A stretch of DNA of 64,000 bases from Paenibacillus antarcticus (GCF_001637225.1 NZ_LVJI01000006.1:1-64000), one strand, 5' to 3'. Counted from the first letter of the stretch, positions 8,961 through 18,414 are shown. Notes: a model not told the origin generated them from the letters alone. Numbers and translations: made by a program.

Positions 8961-9790
8961 TAACCTCCAAGAGACTCCGTAGCATAGCAATTAACCTCCT
9001 ATATGCAATCGTTGGAGCGATGATGCTATTGCCCATTTATTATCTGATTGTGACGACATTTAAGACACAGACAGAGGCGACAATAAGCCCTTTGGGGCTA
9101 CCGAAGCATTTGACTTTTGATAATTATATTAACGCCTTCAATGCAATGAATTACCCTAGAGCACTTTTGAACAACGTGTTGATCACGGGGAGTGCTGTTA
9201 TCGTGCTAATTCTTATTTCTTCTATGGCAGCCTATGTTATCGCTAGAAGTAAGAAGAAAATTTATAAGTGGATGTTCTCAATATTCATGGTGGGACTCAT
9301 TATTCCATTTCAAATTGCCATTATTCCGTTGTATAAGATTATCTCAAGCATGCATCTAATGAACACGTTACCAGGGGTTATTCTTATTAACGTATTCTGC
9401 ATTAATTTGCCTTTGTCTATTTTCTTATTCAGAGGATTCATCAATACAGTGCCGATTGAACTGGAAGAAGCAGCTGCCATTGATGGATACGGGACCTTCC
9501 GTACCTTTTGGAGTATCATCTTTCCGCTACTGAAACCTATTGTTTCAACGGTAGCAATTCTTGATGCATTAGCTGTGTGGAATGATTTCCTCACGCCGCT
9601 ATTGTTCTTGCAAGATCCTAATAAGGCCGTTTTACTTCAGGAAGTTTATAAAAACGTAGGTCCATTCTCTACGAACTGGACAGCATTCTTCCCTATGCTC
9701 GTATTAGCGACCTTACCACTGGTTATTTTTTATCTGATTATGCAAAAGAGTATTATTGATGGTGTTGTAGCAGGTGCTGTAAAAGGGTGA
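8957..9790 (+). CDS. Sugar ABC transporter permease (MalG/UgpE type)
   Basis: Second channel subunit, 277 residues from the ATG at 8957, which overlaps the previous stop codon (ATGA) and has GGGAGGAG upstream. An in-frame ATG at 8939 lies upstream of that ribosome site and is rejected. Six hydrophobic segments and the EAA motif (EEAAAIDGYGTFRTFWSIIFP) are visible. It ends 36 bases before the secreted glucanase, which probably shares the transcript. Confidence 0.92.
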   Translation: MITSKRLRSIAINLLYAIVGAMMLLPIYYLIVTTFKTQTEATISPLGLPKHLTFDNYINAFNAMNYPRALLNNVLITGSAVIVLILISSMAAYVIARSKKKIYKWMFSIFMVGLIIPFQIAIIPLYKIISSMHLMNTLPGVILINVFCINLPLSIFLFRGFINTVPIELEEAAAIDGYGTFRTFWSIIFPLLKPIVSTVAILDALAVWNDFLTPLLFLQDPNKAVLLQEVYKNVGPFSTNWTAFFPMLVLATLPLVIFYLIMQKSIIDGVVAGAVKG

Positions 9791-9826
9791 TTTACAATTT
9801 AATTTGAAATTTAGGGAGGAAGTTCA

Positions 9827-11872
9827 ATGTTGCTAAGAACTGTTAAAGGTAGTCTCAGAATTTCGTTACTCGTGTTGCTAGTATCCGCCGTGGCACCAGT
9901 CGTTCTCGCCCAAGCAGCTGCTTTCTCACAGCAAATTGAAGCGGAGAGTGGGGTAAAGACGGGAACTGTAAGAGAAGAGTATGTTATCGGAAATTCAGGT
10001 AAAACCGTCAGCTTTATAGATCAAGGTGAAGCGAACAGTCTAACTATTCGTGTCACCCCTACACAAGGCAATACATTCGATATGAATATCCGCTATCGAT
10101 CAGGTGAGCAAAGGAATCTGATGTACTCCGTTAACAATCAAGCTCCGCAGAAGATATCTGACATGAATAGCGGAAGTTGGACTAGTTATGACAATGAGAC
10201 CCTCCCGGTTAAATTGATTCCAGGTCAGGAGAACACCATTAAATTCTATGCACCTGCTGGAGAGAATGGGCCAGGATTAGATTATGTTATTTTTCAGGAA
10301 ACGAATTTATCTCCAATAGATAAACCTGGCTATCGTATGATTTTCCAAGAAGAATTCGGTGGTAATCAGCTGAATCAAGGGAAATGGGTAAATAAATATT
10401 TGTCTTCATGGACAAAGACACCGCAATCTGCACAGCCGACTTATGTTATGGAAAACGGACTTATGAAGCTACAAATTAAGAAAGATACTCAACCATGGGC
10501 TCCTGAGTTTGACGGTCAAACCGTTGTCTCTGGATTCACGACAGGTAACCGTAATGCGCTTCATAACTGGAATGGCAATAATACCGTTAGAAATCCAGTG
10601 GAAACAGAACTCACTCATATTAATCAATATGGCTATTATGAGATTCGTGCGATGGGACAGCCGGGTTCATCACGTCATGTGGCTTGGTGGTTGCTAGGAT
10701 TCGAGGATGTTCCGAAAGAATCCGCTGAAATCGATATCTTTGAGATTCTGGGAAATAACGCTCATAAGGTTCCAGTTGCTTTTCACCGTTGGAATGATCC
10801 AACTGGACCTGAAGGCGGTGGCTTTACGTATACCAATAACAATGTGGATTACCATAAGGAGTTTCACACGTACGGGTTTAATTGGGTAGAAGGCGGCGGG
10901 AGTGGTTCGACGCCCGATAAAATGGAGTTCTTTGTAGACGGTGTGAAGACCGGAGAAAAAAATGTGAAGATTGATTATCCTATGATTCAACTCTTCTCGC
11001 TCTATGAGAAGAGAGGCGGTGGATGGACAGGACCATGGGAGAGTAAACCCTATCCAAACACGTTCCGTCTTGATTATGTGAGGGTTTATAAGAAAATTCC
11101 AACCGGAAACGTATCGATTCCTGAAGCCCAACTGGCAATCACAAATGTTGCCAATGCAAGCCTTGCGATCGATTCCAACCTAACTCTTAAAACATATGTT
11201 TCTGGCGTTGTGGGTCAAGAAGGGCAGATCTTTACTGAACGTAATTTGCCAGGAACGAAATCTTATACAAACGTGACATATAACGATGGTGTAGTCACCC
11301 AAGAATTTGTTAAATGGGAGCCAATCTCAGCACTGGACCTAGAGAAGCTTCAACGTGGAGAAACGGTTATAAAAAATGGCGATTTGCCGAATATATCCGT
11401 TAATTATCCAGGCCTCATCCGTCCAACACTAACGATTACGCCTACATTTACGCCTTGGGCTACCAATCTCAATCCGAATAATTTGAATCTGTTATTTGAC
11501 CAAGATAGTGTAAGTGATAGTTCTTCATGGACAACAATCATGAATCCACTTCCTGCAGGAGCTTATATTTCCTATAATTTCGTTCAACCAAGAAATGTTT
11601 CTTCGATTTCTTTTGCAGCGAACTATGGAACTGGACAGGGATTCCGAACATTTACAGTGTCTACATGGGATAATACGACTCAGAGCTGGAATGAGCAGGC
11701 GAGCGAGTATACGATTCCTTGGACGAGTGCAGGAGACCGAGCAGCAGGTGAAACGGTCACGGTAAACATGAATCAAACGTTATCGACTTCTAAGATCAAG
11801 ATTAATATTAAGTCAGCGAATACGAAATGGGACAATAAAGTTGTGATGCGTGAAATTACTTTTAATCAATAA
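9827..11872 (+). CDS. Secreted GH16 beta-glucanase-type enzyme with flanking accessory domains
   Basis: 681-residue secreted protein. A signal peptide with a likely cut after VLAQA is followed by a carbohydrate-binding-like beta domain (about 35-160). A GH16 catalytic domain follows (about 165-425), with the hallmark EIDIFE: E301 nucleophile, D303, E306 acid/base. The C-terminal ~250 residues look like a galactose-binding-type beta-sandwich (SSWTTIMNPLPAGAYISYNF). GH16 enzymes cut beta-1,3 or beta-1,3-1,4 glucans, agars or carrageenans; the substrate is not decidable here. It presumably generates the oligosaccharides imported by the adjoining ABC system. GGGAGGAAG precedes the ATG, and a strong terminator follows. 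Confidence 0.88.
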   Translation: MLLRTVKGSLRISLLVLLVSAVAPVVLAQAAAFSQQIEAESGVKTGTVREEYVIGNSGKTVSFIDQGEANSLTIRVTPTQGNTFDMNIRYRSGEQRNLMYSVNNQAPQKISDMNSGSWTSYDNETLPVKLIPGQENTIKFYAPAGENGPGLDYVIFQETNLSPIDKPGYRMIFQEEFGGNQLNQGKWVNKYLSSWTKTPQSAQPTYVMENGLMKLQIKKDTQPWAPEFDGQTVVSGFTTGNRNALHNWNGNNTVRNPVETELTHINQYGYYEIRAMGQPGSSRHVAWWLLGFEDVPKESAEIDIFEILGNNAHKVPVAFHRWNDPTGPEGGGFTYTNNNVDYHKEFHTYGFNWVEGGGSGSTPDKMEFFVDGVKTGEKNVKIDYPMIQLFSLYEKRGGGWTGPWESKPYPNTFRLDYVRVYKKIPTGNVSIPEAQLAITNVANASLAIDSNLTLKTYVSGVVGQEGQIFTERNLPGTKSYTNVTYNDGVVTQEFVKWEPISALDLEKLQRGETVIKNGDLPNISVNYPGLIRPTLTITPTFTPWATNLNPNNLNLLFDQDSVSDSSSWTTIMNPLPAGAYISYNFVQPRNVSSISFAANYGTGQGFRTFTVSTWDNTTQSWNEQASEYTIPWTSAGDRAAGETVTVNMNQTLSTSKIKINIKSANTKWDNKVVMREITFNQ

Positions 11873-11880
11873 GTAAAGCT

Positions 11881-11916
11881 AGGCTATCATTCATGAGATG
11901 ATAGCCTGTCTTTTTG
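11881..11916 (+). terminator. Terminator of the polysaccharide-use operon
   Basis: AGGCTATCAT (11881-11890) pairs perfectly with ATGATAGCCT (11898-11907), followed by gTCTTTTT. Confidence 0.9.
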
Positions 11917-11962
11917 TAGTATTAACGTGTTTAACTAAATGTCGAATCAGCATAAAAAACTA

Positions 11963-11992
11963 TTGCACTAGTATATTTAATTATGATATAAT
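11963..11992 (+). promoter_or_regulatory. Strong sigma-A promoter of the second tRNA operon
   Basis: TTGCAC (11963-11968), an 18-base spacer and TATAAT (11987-11992) preceded by TGA, giving an extended -10. The first tRNA begins 52 bases after the -10 box. Confidence 0.8.
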
Positions 11993-12043
11993 ATTTTTTG
12001 TCGCCGCTGAAAGTGATATGTTTAGTGGTCACATTGAAAAGAT

Positions 12044-12118
12044 GCGGACGTGGCTCAGCGGTAGAGCATCGCCTTGCCAAGGCGAGGGTCGCGGGTTCGA
12101 TTCCCGTCGTCCGCTCCA
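12044..12118 (+). tRNA. tRNA-Gly (GCC)
   Basis: Acceptor gcggacg pairs with cgtccgc. Anticodon loop ttgccaa gives GCC. CCA is encoded. Confidence 0.96.
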
Positions 12119-12136
12119 TTTTTTATTCTTGTATTT

Positions 12137-12213
12137 GCGCCCTTAGCTCAGCTGGATAGAGCGTTTGACTACGAATCAAAAGGCCAGGAGTTCGAATCTC
12201 TTAGGGCGCACCA
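12137..12213 (+). tRNA. tRNA-Arg (ACG)
   Basis: Acceptor gcgccct pairs with agggcgc. Stem tttga/tcaaa encloses loop ctacgaa (ACG, read as ICG after deamination). CCA is encoded. Confidence 0.96.
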
Positions 12214-12236
12214 TTAATATTAAGTATTATGAATTT

Positions 12237-12315
<79 letters not shown>

Positions 12316-12320
12316 TACAT

Positions 12321-12394
12321 CGGGACGTAGCTCAGCTTGGTAGAGCACCTGGTTTGGGTCCAGGGGGTCGCATGTTCAAATCGTGTCGTCCCGA
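12321..12394 (+). tRNA. tRNA-Pro (TGG)
   Basis: Acceptor cgggacg pairs with cgtcccg. Stem cctgg/ccagg encloses loop tttgggt (TGG). CCA is not encoded. Confidence 0.95.
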
Positions 12395-12412
12395 TTCTTT
12401 TCTTTTATTAAT

Positions 12413-12483
12413 GCGGGTGTAGTTCAATGGTAGAACTTCAGCCTTCCAAGCTGATAGCGTGGGTTCGATTCCCATCACCCGCT
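12413..12483 (+). tRNA. tRNA-Gly (TCC)
   Basis: Acceptor gcgggtg pairs with cacccgc. Stem tcagc/gctga encloses loop cttccaa (TCC). Discriminator T; CCA is not encoded. Confidence 0.95.
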
Positions 12484-12501
12484 TAAACAGTGTAGTATTT
12501 T

Positions 12502-12529
12502 AAACCTTTGCAGAGCAAAGGTTTTTTGT
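12502..12529 (+). terminator. Terminator of the second tRNA operon
   Basis: AAACCTTTGC pairs with GCAAAGGTTT around a 3-base loop, followed by a T run. Confidence 0.9.
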
Positions 12530-12704
12530 TTGCTCAAAATTCGACATAGGCAAATATTTTTTATTTTAGTGCTGATTATAAGTGTAATATGTATTGTGCT
12601 AAGCTCCTAATGAATTTGTTCCCTCTTTATGGTATCCTAAGAGAAATTTAGTCGACACTATAAATTGAAAGTGCAGGCATGCACAGGCGAAGGAGAGATA
12701 CACC

Positions 12705-13619
12705 ATGAGTATCGTACACGATGTTACAGAACTTATAGGTCAGACACCGATGGTAAGGTTGAATCGAACGGTTCCTGATGGAGCTGCAGAAGTATATGTG
12801 AAGTTGGAGATGTTCAATCCTTCAGGAAGTGTTAAAGATAGAGCAGCATATAATCTAATTGATGCCGCTGAGAAGGATGGGTTACTTTCTCCAGGGGGTA
12901 CAATTATTGAACCGACTAGTGGCAATACAGGTATAGGATTAGCTATGATAGCAGCGGCTAAAGGATATAAAGCAATTCTTATCCTGCCTGATAACATGTC
13001 CAAAGAACGAATCAATATTCTAAAAGCCTACGGTGCAGAGGTTGTTCTCACGCCAAGTAGTGAAAGAATGCCTGGTGCTATTGCAAAGGCGCTAGAGCTC
13101 AGAGAACAGATTCCAGGAAGCTTTATTCCACAACAGTTCGAGAACCCAGCCAATCCTAACATACATCGCACCACAACAGCACCAGAGATATTGAAACAAA
13201 TGGATTACCGCTTGGATGCATTTGTAGCAACAGCAGGCACTGGAGGTACGATTACCGGTACGGGGGAGACATTACGCACACATTTACCCAACATACATAT
13301 TGCAGTGGTTGAACCGTTGGGTTCTCCCGTACTGTCAGGTGGTCAACCGGGTCCACATAAATTAGTCGGGACGAGTCCCGGTTTCGTTCCAAGGATTCTG
13401 AATACAAGTGTGTATGATGAAATTATTCAGATTTCTGATGAAGAAGCGATTGGGATGATGAAAGACCTAGCACGATTGGAAGGTATTCTTGTAGGACCGT
13501 CTTCCGGAGCCTCTGTATATGCAGCAGTAGAAATAGCAAAAAAATTAGGCGCGGGTAAAAGAGTTGTCTGTATAGCTCCAGATACGGGTGAACGTTACTT
13601 GAGTATGGAATTATTTTAA
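12705..13619 (+). CDS. cysK: Cysteine synthase (O-acetylserine sulfhydrylase)
   Basis: PLP enzyme of 304 residues that makes L-cysteine from O-acetylserine and sulfide. Visible: the PLP-binding lysine K44 in SGSVKDRAA, the substrate loop TSGNTG (71-76), the phosphate-binding GTGGTITGTG and the C-terminal GPSSGAS. Length and motifs match CysK, about 300-310 residues. GAAGGAGAG precedes the ATG. The gene stands alone between a tRNA operon and a strong terminator. No SAM or T-box type leader is recognisable in the 175 bases upstream. A paralogue acting on a different acetylated substrate cannot be excluded. Confidence 0.93.
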   Translation: MSIVHDVTELIGQTPMVRLNRTVPDGAAEVYVKLEMFNPSGSVKDRAAYNLIDAAEKDGLLSPGGTIIEPTSGNTGIGLAMIAAAKGYKAILILPDNMSKERINILKAYGAEVVLTPSSERMPGAIAKALELREQIPGSFIPQQFENPANPNIHRTTTAPEILKQMDYRLDAFVATAGTGGTITGTGETLRTHLPNIHIAVVEPLGSPVLSGGQPGPHKLVGTSPGFVPRILNTSVYDEIIQISDEEAIGMMKDLARLEGILVGPSSGASVYAAVEIAKKLGAGKRVVCIAPDTGERYLSMELF

Positions 13620-13634
13620 TAAAAGAGAAAGATA

Positions 13635-13683
13635 AAATAAACCGTTGAAGACAATTGTGACTCATGTCTTCAACGGTTTATTT
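13635..13683 (+). terminator. Strong, probably bidirectional terminator
   Basis: AAATAAACCGTTGAAGACA pairs with TGTCTTCAACGGTTTATTT (19 bp). It lies between cysK on the plus strand and the YolD-like gene on the minus strand, so it can serve both. Confidence 0.85.
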
Positions 13684-13745
13684 GTGCCATAGTGGAATAC
13701 TCGTACAGATCTATATTGCGCTTGAGTGGTGTATTATCCATGTGA

Positions 13746-13997
13746 CTAATCTCTAGGATAATTTACTCTCATAATATCTAGAAAGGGTACTTTGATTACT
13801 TCATGTTCATTCGCAATATGAACTAATCGTGTACGTGAGTCCATGATGGTGATCCGTCCGCGTACAAGTTCTTCCCGTGCCCAAACCGTGAGTTCAATTT
13901 CACTGTCTTCATTTTTTGCTTCGACCAATTGGTTCCCTAATTCTTCTAATTCAAATTCGTCCCGTGTAGGTCTTTTTGGAACTCTTGCCTTAGCCAT
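13746..13997 (-). CDS. YolD-like family protein
   Basis: Small cytoplasmic protein of 83 residues. The pattern DEFELEELGNQLVEA, a short beta-rich stretch, then RGRITIMDSRTRLVHI and a final LDIMRV resembles the YolD-like family, whose founder sits beside a DNA polymerase IV gene in Bacillus. No DNA polymerase is linked here. The start was placed at 13997, where GGGAGGG lies upstream; longer in-frame extensions lack a ribosome site. Function unknown. Confidence 0.7.
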   Translation of the reverse strand: MAKARVPKRPTRDEFELEELGNQLVEAKNEDSEIELTVWAREELVRGRITIMDSRTRLVHIANEHEVIKVPFLDIMRVNYPRD

Positions 13998-14198
13998 ATA
14001 CAACCCTCCCCTTGCACAACAAAACACTCTCTTAAGTATACCGTCATTTCGAACCCAAGTCATTGGCAATAGGAACAAGTCTCATGATTCGACAAAATCA
14101 TATTTATAATATACAGAATGTGACAGATGATGGTACTCTTGAAGAAAGATGTATTCTAGTTCCATATTATATAATTTGTAGTTGAAAGGAAGATCCAC

Positions 14199-16073
14199 GT
14201 GAAGAAATACATATTAGGAATTGTAGTGAGTATCTTATCCGTATTGATGTTATGTGGAATGGTACAGGCTGAGTCTGTGACACCGGAGCAATATTTAAAA
14301 ACAATTGATATGACGATTGACTTATCGAAAGATGATACCCAGTTTATTCCAAGATTATTTATAGGGACAACCGATTTCACGACAGGAATTGAAACAAAGG
14401 AAGTTGAAAGTTTCGAAGAACTTGCTATTCCGAGGAGTGTCTCATGGCGTCTGGGATCACAATTAATATTGCAGACTCCGCAGGGACTCAAAGCGTACCT
14501 TCGATTTGATGCTTCGTTCACCTTGTTATACGAATATGATTTTACAACGCACTCCCTGCGAGAGCTCAGACGGTTACGTACGGGTGCTAGTGAGTATGAT
14601 GACACGCTAAGGCTCTATTCTTATCAACGTGCTTATGGGATTAAAGAGAAAGAGAATAATAAAACGGTGTATTCTATGTATTCTTTGGATGACGGTAGAC
14701 TGTTGGGGAAATCATATAATGCTCCAAGGTTCTCATATTGGAAAGTAGATTACTATAATAATCAATTTCTGAATCCCAATCTCTTATTCTGGAATAAGGT
14801 GGATCAACCATTTAGCGAAATATACTATTCTGAAGGATTTGGTCCTCAAAAAAAATCAGTACAATTACCATTACATACGGAATGGGTGATTCGCGTAGGA
14901 AAGAAAACCTTCACCCAGAAGATTGCGGACAGACGAGATGTGATCACAGTAACCGAGAATGGAAAAACAACCGCATTATTAGATAAACCAGGTGTGCATG
15001 GCATGGGATTATTCTCGCCAAATGCGAAGTACTTCATATTCTCGGAGGAGTACACGAAGAGCTCCACAAAAGATAAGACGATTATACGGGTATACGATAT
15101 TAAACAAGGGAAGATTGTAAAGTCTATTCAGACGATGTATGCAGCAGACATTAATGATTTAGTGTGGTTTGGGGATGACGTGATTGTTATTGAGCATTGG
15201 TTCTCATCGCCAGGTAACTACAAGATGGTGTATTATCACCTACCAACAGGCATTTCTAGTATCGCTCAACATGAACGCAGCTTACATAAATTTAAAGCAG
15301 GAAGCTACTATTACCACGTCGATGAAGCTAAATTGTTGAGTTACGCAAATCCGATTCGAGTAACCATTGATGGTATTCAGTTGAAGTATACGGGGCAAGG
15401 TGCCTTTCGGTCAGGTAGCGATAAGCTTATCTATGTACCTTTGCTTGATTTTGTTGCTTCCGCAGGTGGAACCATTGTGGAGGGAAATGGAAATTATTCC
15501 GTAACGATTAAAGGAAAGACAGCAGTGTTTAACACCAAAGATGACAAGCAATATATTCGATTTGGTAACACATTGTTTATCCCTGCCAAGAAACTATCGG
15601 ATACATTTAGTTATTTCCTAAGTTCAAATGATTTGGATACTGGGCATCAAAATGACAGAATTTCACTTGAATCGATTGATTCGAAATCGCTACTTAACGG
15701 AGTGACCAAAGCGAAGTTAACTTGGGGTATGGAGTTAGAACAATTACTAGCGTTGTTTCCTAAGAGTGAAAAGATGGGAGATGGAGGATATACCTTTGTA
15801 AGGGGATATGAAGCGTATTTCACGAATAACCGGCTTAATCGAGTCGTAATCACAGAGCAGTACTATCTGACGGAGAAGGGAATTCAAATTGGGAATAGTC
15901 CCAATCTAGTGAAAAAGCGATATTCGGAAACAGATGCGGTAGCGCTTGGAAGTGAACAGCAGCATCAACAGTATGATTATGGAGATGAATCGATCGAGTT
16001 CGATTTTCATACAGTGGACTATTTTGGACGTCCATTGGTGAGGTTGAAGGAAATTATATTGTCGCACCGTTAG
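14199..16073 (+). CDS. Secreted protein with beta-propeller-like and copper-amine-oxidase-N-like domains
   Basis: 624 residues beginning at GTG with AAAGGAAG upstream. A signal peptide (hydrophobic 4-22, likely cut after VQA) leads to a long region of beta-strand repeats (about 60-370) that resembles a TolB/WD-like propeller. A segment around 380-465 (GIQLKYTGQGAF to LFIPAKKLSDTF) has the pattern of the copper amine oxidase N-terminal-like domain. That domain is common in secreted Paenibacillus proteins, has no enzyme activity and probably binds the wall or other proteins. The C-terminal ~120 residues resemble a small stress-type domain (LTWGMELEQLLALFPKS). I do not recognise a specific function. 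Confidence 0.7.
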   Translation: MKKYILGIVVSILSVLMLCGMVQAESVTPEQYLKTIDMTIDLSKDDTQFIPRLFIGTTDFTTGIETKEVESFEELAIPRSVSWRLGSQLILQTPQGLKAYLRFDASFTLLYEYDFTTHSLRELRRLRTGASEYDDTLRLYSYQRAYGIKEKENNKTVYSMYSLDDGRLLGKSYNAPRFSYWKVDYYNNQFLNPNLLFWNKVDQPFSEIYYSEGFGPQKKSVQLPLHTEWVIRVGKKTFTQKIADRRDVITVTENGKTTALLDKPGVHGMGLFSPNAKYFIFSEEYTKSSTKDKTIIRVYDIKQGKIVKSIQTMYAADINDLVWFGDDVIVIEHWFSSPGNYKMVYYHLPTGISSIAQHERSLHKFKAGSYYYHVDEAKLLSYANPIRVTIDGIQLKYTGQGAFRSGSDKLIYVPLLDFVASAGGTIVEGNGNYSVTIKGKTAVFNTKDDKQYIRFGNTLFIPAKKLSDTFSYFLSSNDLDTGHQNDRISLESIDSKSLLNGVTKAKLTWGMELEQLLALFPKSEKMGDGGYTFVRGYEAYFTNNRLNRVVITEQYYLTEKGIQIGNSPNLVKKRYSETDAVALGSEQQHQQYDYGDESIEFDFHTVDYFGRPLVRLKEIILSHR

Positions 16074-16097
16074 ACAAACTAGATGTAAGTGAAAGAC

Positions 16098-16134
16098 TCC
16101 CGGGGAAGAAGGTGATAATCCCGGGATTTCTTTT
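16098..16134 (+). terminator. Terminator after the secreted-protein gene
   Basis: TCCCGGG (16098-16104) pairs with CCCGGGA (16120-16126), followed by TTTCTTTT. Confidence 0.8.
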
Positions 16135-16187
16135 GTTAGAATAAAGATATTCTTATCATTCGTATCTGTAGCATTCACAAGGTTGCG

Positions 16188-17078
16188 TTACTCGTGAGAG
16201 GGAGAGTCATAACGCTCTCGAAGCGTTGATACCATCTTCATGACTTCTTCTTGTTGGGGTATATTTAATGAGTTCGCTCTTGTAGATATGTTATGTAGCA
16301 TCTGTCGATCTGAAATCACATGTTTCACAGCCTCAACGAATGTTGCGGTTGGGTCGACGCCCATATCTATGAGTTCAGCAAGGCTTGCTGTACTATCATC
16401 TGTTACGAGTGGATATTGAGAAGCGTCTGCATGCACGGCTGCACGCTCGTAGAAACCTTTTACAAGATGAGCTCTTTCTTGACCGGAACCATTAACAATG
16501 ACGAATGCTTGTACAATATATGCGTGTGCTTGTCGTCGCTGCGCAATGCCGCAGAACTTACGTCCGTGGATACTTAAATCGTAATCGCCGGGGCAATAAG
16601 CACCTATAATTTCACCCTTATCCACACGAGAGCTTGAATGTAATAGCGCTTGCTGAATCAAGCTATACATCTTCTCGAAATCTCGATGGAAGTGTGTATC
16701 TGCTAGTCCATGTTTAGGCATAATTAAAGAGATATTAACGACACCGAGGTCAAGTGGTACTGCAGCCCCACCTGAATTCCTTATCGCCACTTGATATCCC
16801 TGAGATGTGATCCATTCGCGCCCTTTGTCAGCATATGGGAGACGACTATCTCGAAGGCCCATAATAAAAGACTGAGGATGACGCCATAGATGACAGAGCG
16901 CAGGTCCTCCTTTACCCACTTGTTTGCAAAGAAGTTCGTCCATAGCAAAAGGGTAAAGCGGATCATTATCCGATAGATCATTCATTCGATCTAGGATTAA
17001 CATATGTTCAAACTCTGAATTGTCGATATCGTGCACAATAATGGTCCCCTTTGTAGGATATAATAAATTTAGGTTCAT
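16188..17078 (-). CDS. lipL: Octanoyl-[GcvH]:protein N-octanoyltransferase
   Basis: Lipoate-metabolism amidotransferase of 296 residues that moves octanoate from GcvH to E2 subunits. The segment HPQSFIMGLRDSRLPYADKG followed by RNSGGAAVPLDLGVVNISL matches Bacillus LipL (YwfL) closely. The catalytic cysteine is C162 in GAYCPGDYDLSI, and the lysine region RKFCGIAQRR lies at 173-182. LipL uses this Cys for a thioester intermediate, which separates it from true lipoate ligases. The gene is single and cytoplasmic. Confidence 0.85.
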   Translation of the reverse strand: MNLNLLYPTKGTIIVHDIDNSEFEHMLILDRMNDLSDNDPLYPFAMDELLCKQVGKGGPALCHLWRHPQSFIMGLRDSRLPYADKGREWITSQGYQVAIRNSGGAAVPLDLGVVNISLIMPKHGLADTHFHRDFEKMYSLIQQALLHSSSRVDKGEIIGAYCPGDYDLSIHGRKFCGIAQRRQAHAYIVQAFVIVNGSGQERAHLVKGFYERAAVHADASQYPLVTDDSTASLAELIDMGVDPTATFVEAVKHVISDRQMLHNISTRANSLNIPQQEEVMKMVSTLRERYDSPSHE

Positions 17079-17203
17079 TCGAATTTTCTTTTATTCTATC
17101 ATGTTCGTAACGTGTATATTTCAAATGATAAAGCATAATTGAAAATAGATAGTTATGGTATGATATGGCTTATATAGTTTTTATATTTGGAGAGATAAAG
17201 TAG

Positions 17204-17836
17204 GTGGATAGAATGACGGGCGTATTGGATATCATGTCGATGCTGACTGAGGAAAATATGAGAGACATGTTGGAGAGGTACCGTGAATTCGGTCCTTTAC
17301 CAGGTATTCTTTTAACATTTATGAAATCATTCATTCCTCCGTTACCCACTCTTGTTATCGTTGGAGTTAATGCGGCTGTGTATGGAATGTGGCTTGGATT
17401 CTTATATTCGTGGATAGGGATGATTAGTGGCTGTTTGGTGACTTTTCTCATCGTACGCAAAGTGTCCTCGTATCCTTATTTCACAAAATGGGCTCTGAAG
17501 CCAAAAGTCGCTAAGAGTATGATATGGGTGCAGCGGAATGCATTCAGCTACGTGTTTATATTAAGCTTGTTTCCGGTGGGGCCGTTTGTTGTAGTAAATA
17601 TAGCAGCAGCGGTAGCACGTATGAGGCTGATTTCGTTTCTAATAGCGGTTATTGTTGGTAAAGGCATCATGGTATTCTATGTGTCTTACATCGGGCATGA
17701 TTTGAGAAGTTTTGTAGAACATCCCATTCAATTGGTATATGTTCTTGCATTTATCGCGGCTTCATTGTTCATCATGAAGAAAGCAGAAGCGTATTTCACA
17801 AGAACTCCGGTGGAATTGAATAATAAAAGTGAATGA
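17204..17836 (+). CDS. TVP38/TMEM64 (DedA-like) family membrane protein
   Basis: 210-residue integral membrane protein with about five hydrophobic segments. The family core is seen as FMKSFIPPLPTLVIVGVNAAVYGMWLGFLYSWIGMISG and the second loop FPVGPFVVVNIAAAVARM. Members of this SNARE-associated/DedA superfamily take part in lipid scrambling and envelope homeostasis. The start may be GTG 17204 (GGAGAG upstream) or ATG 17213 (AGGTGG upstream). Confidence 0.85.
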   Translation: MDRMTGVLDIMSMLTEENMRDMLERYREFGPLPGILLTFMKSFIPPLPTLVIVGVNAAVYGMWLGFLYSWIGMISGCLVTFLIVRKVSSYPYFTKWALKPKVAKSMIWVQRNAFSYVFILSLFPVGPFVVVNIAAAVARMRLISFLIAVIVGKGIMVFYVSYIGHDLRSFVEHPIQLVYVLAFIAASLFIMKKAEAYFTRTPVELNNKSE

Positions 17837-17915
17837 GCGCCCATCTTAAATCCTCACCTTTCGAATAATCCGTAAATCTTGTACATAGGATGGGATTAAG
17901 AGGAGGGGGTAGTAC

Positions 17916-18284
17916 ATGGTCATTCAGATTAGTGTAGCCATTATAGCGATTGCTTTTGTAACGGCTGCTTTTTATTTAATTCGTCTTTTACACAAGGGAA
18001 CGGAGTCACTAGGGGAAACGAATCGAACCTTGGCAGAGGTAAGGAATGCTGTTCACGGTTTAACAAGTGAGTCGAAACAACTGATTCATACAGCTAATCA
18101 AATTACGACGGATGTAAAAGGGAAGATGAAGATCGTAGATCCTTTACTGGAATCCGCACATGATGTTGGAGAGGTACTACATACTGTTACTAATTCGCTG
18201 AAAAATGCAACGGCGGTTCTAGGTAGCGCGGTTCCATCTCAAGAGGCTCCTGCTAGAAATAAGGTAAATATAAAAGTGAAATAG
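17916..18284 (+). CDS. DUF948 domain protein (YtxG-like)
   Basis: 122 residues: one N-terminal transmembrane helix (2-24), then a long coiled-coil-like region (LGETNRTLAEVRNAVHGL) and a positively charged tail (ARNKVNIKVK). This is the typical DUF948 layout of the general-stress protein YtxG. GGAGGGGG lies upstream of the ATG. Molecular function unknown. A terminator follows immediately. Confidence 0.8.
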   Translation: MVIQISVAIIAIAFVTAAFYLIRLLHKGTESLGETNRTLAEVRNAVHGLTSESKQLIHTANQITTDVKGKMKIVDPLLESAHDVGEVLHTVTNSLKNATAVLGSAVPSQEAPARNKVNIKVK

Positions 18285-18288
18285 AAAG

Positions 18289-18322
18289 AATAGCTTTCGC
18301 TAAGGCGATGGCTATTTTTTTG
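18289..18322 (+). terminator. Terminator after the DUF948 gene
   Basis: AATAGC-TTTCGC pairs with GGCGAT-GGCTATT around TAA, followed by TTTTTT. Confidence 0.8.
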
Positions 18323-18414
18323 CGCTATAAACCCTGGTTACTAATCTTACTTGTCTTCTGATATATTGGGTATAAGATAAGTACCTGAAATTCAGGAGAC
18401 AGGATGGCATATTT

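Noticed and set aside
10694..11131. 145-residue antisense frame within the GH16 gene
   Set aside because: It lies wholly opposite the conserved catalytic domain of a confident gene and has no ribosome site.
14156..14605. 149-residue antisense frame over the start of the secreted-protein gene
   Set aside because: It is opposite a signal peptide and propeller with strong plus-strand evidence, and lacks a ribosome site.
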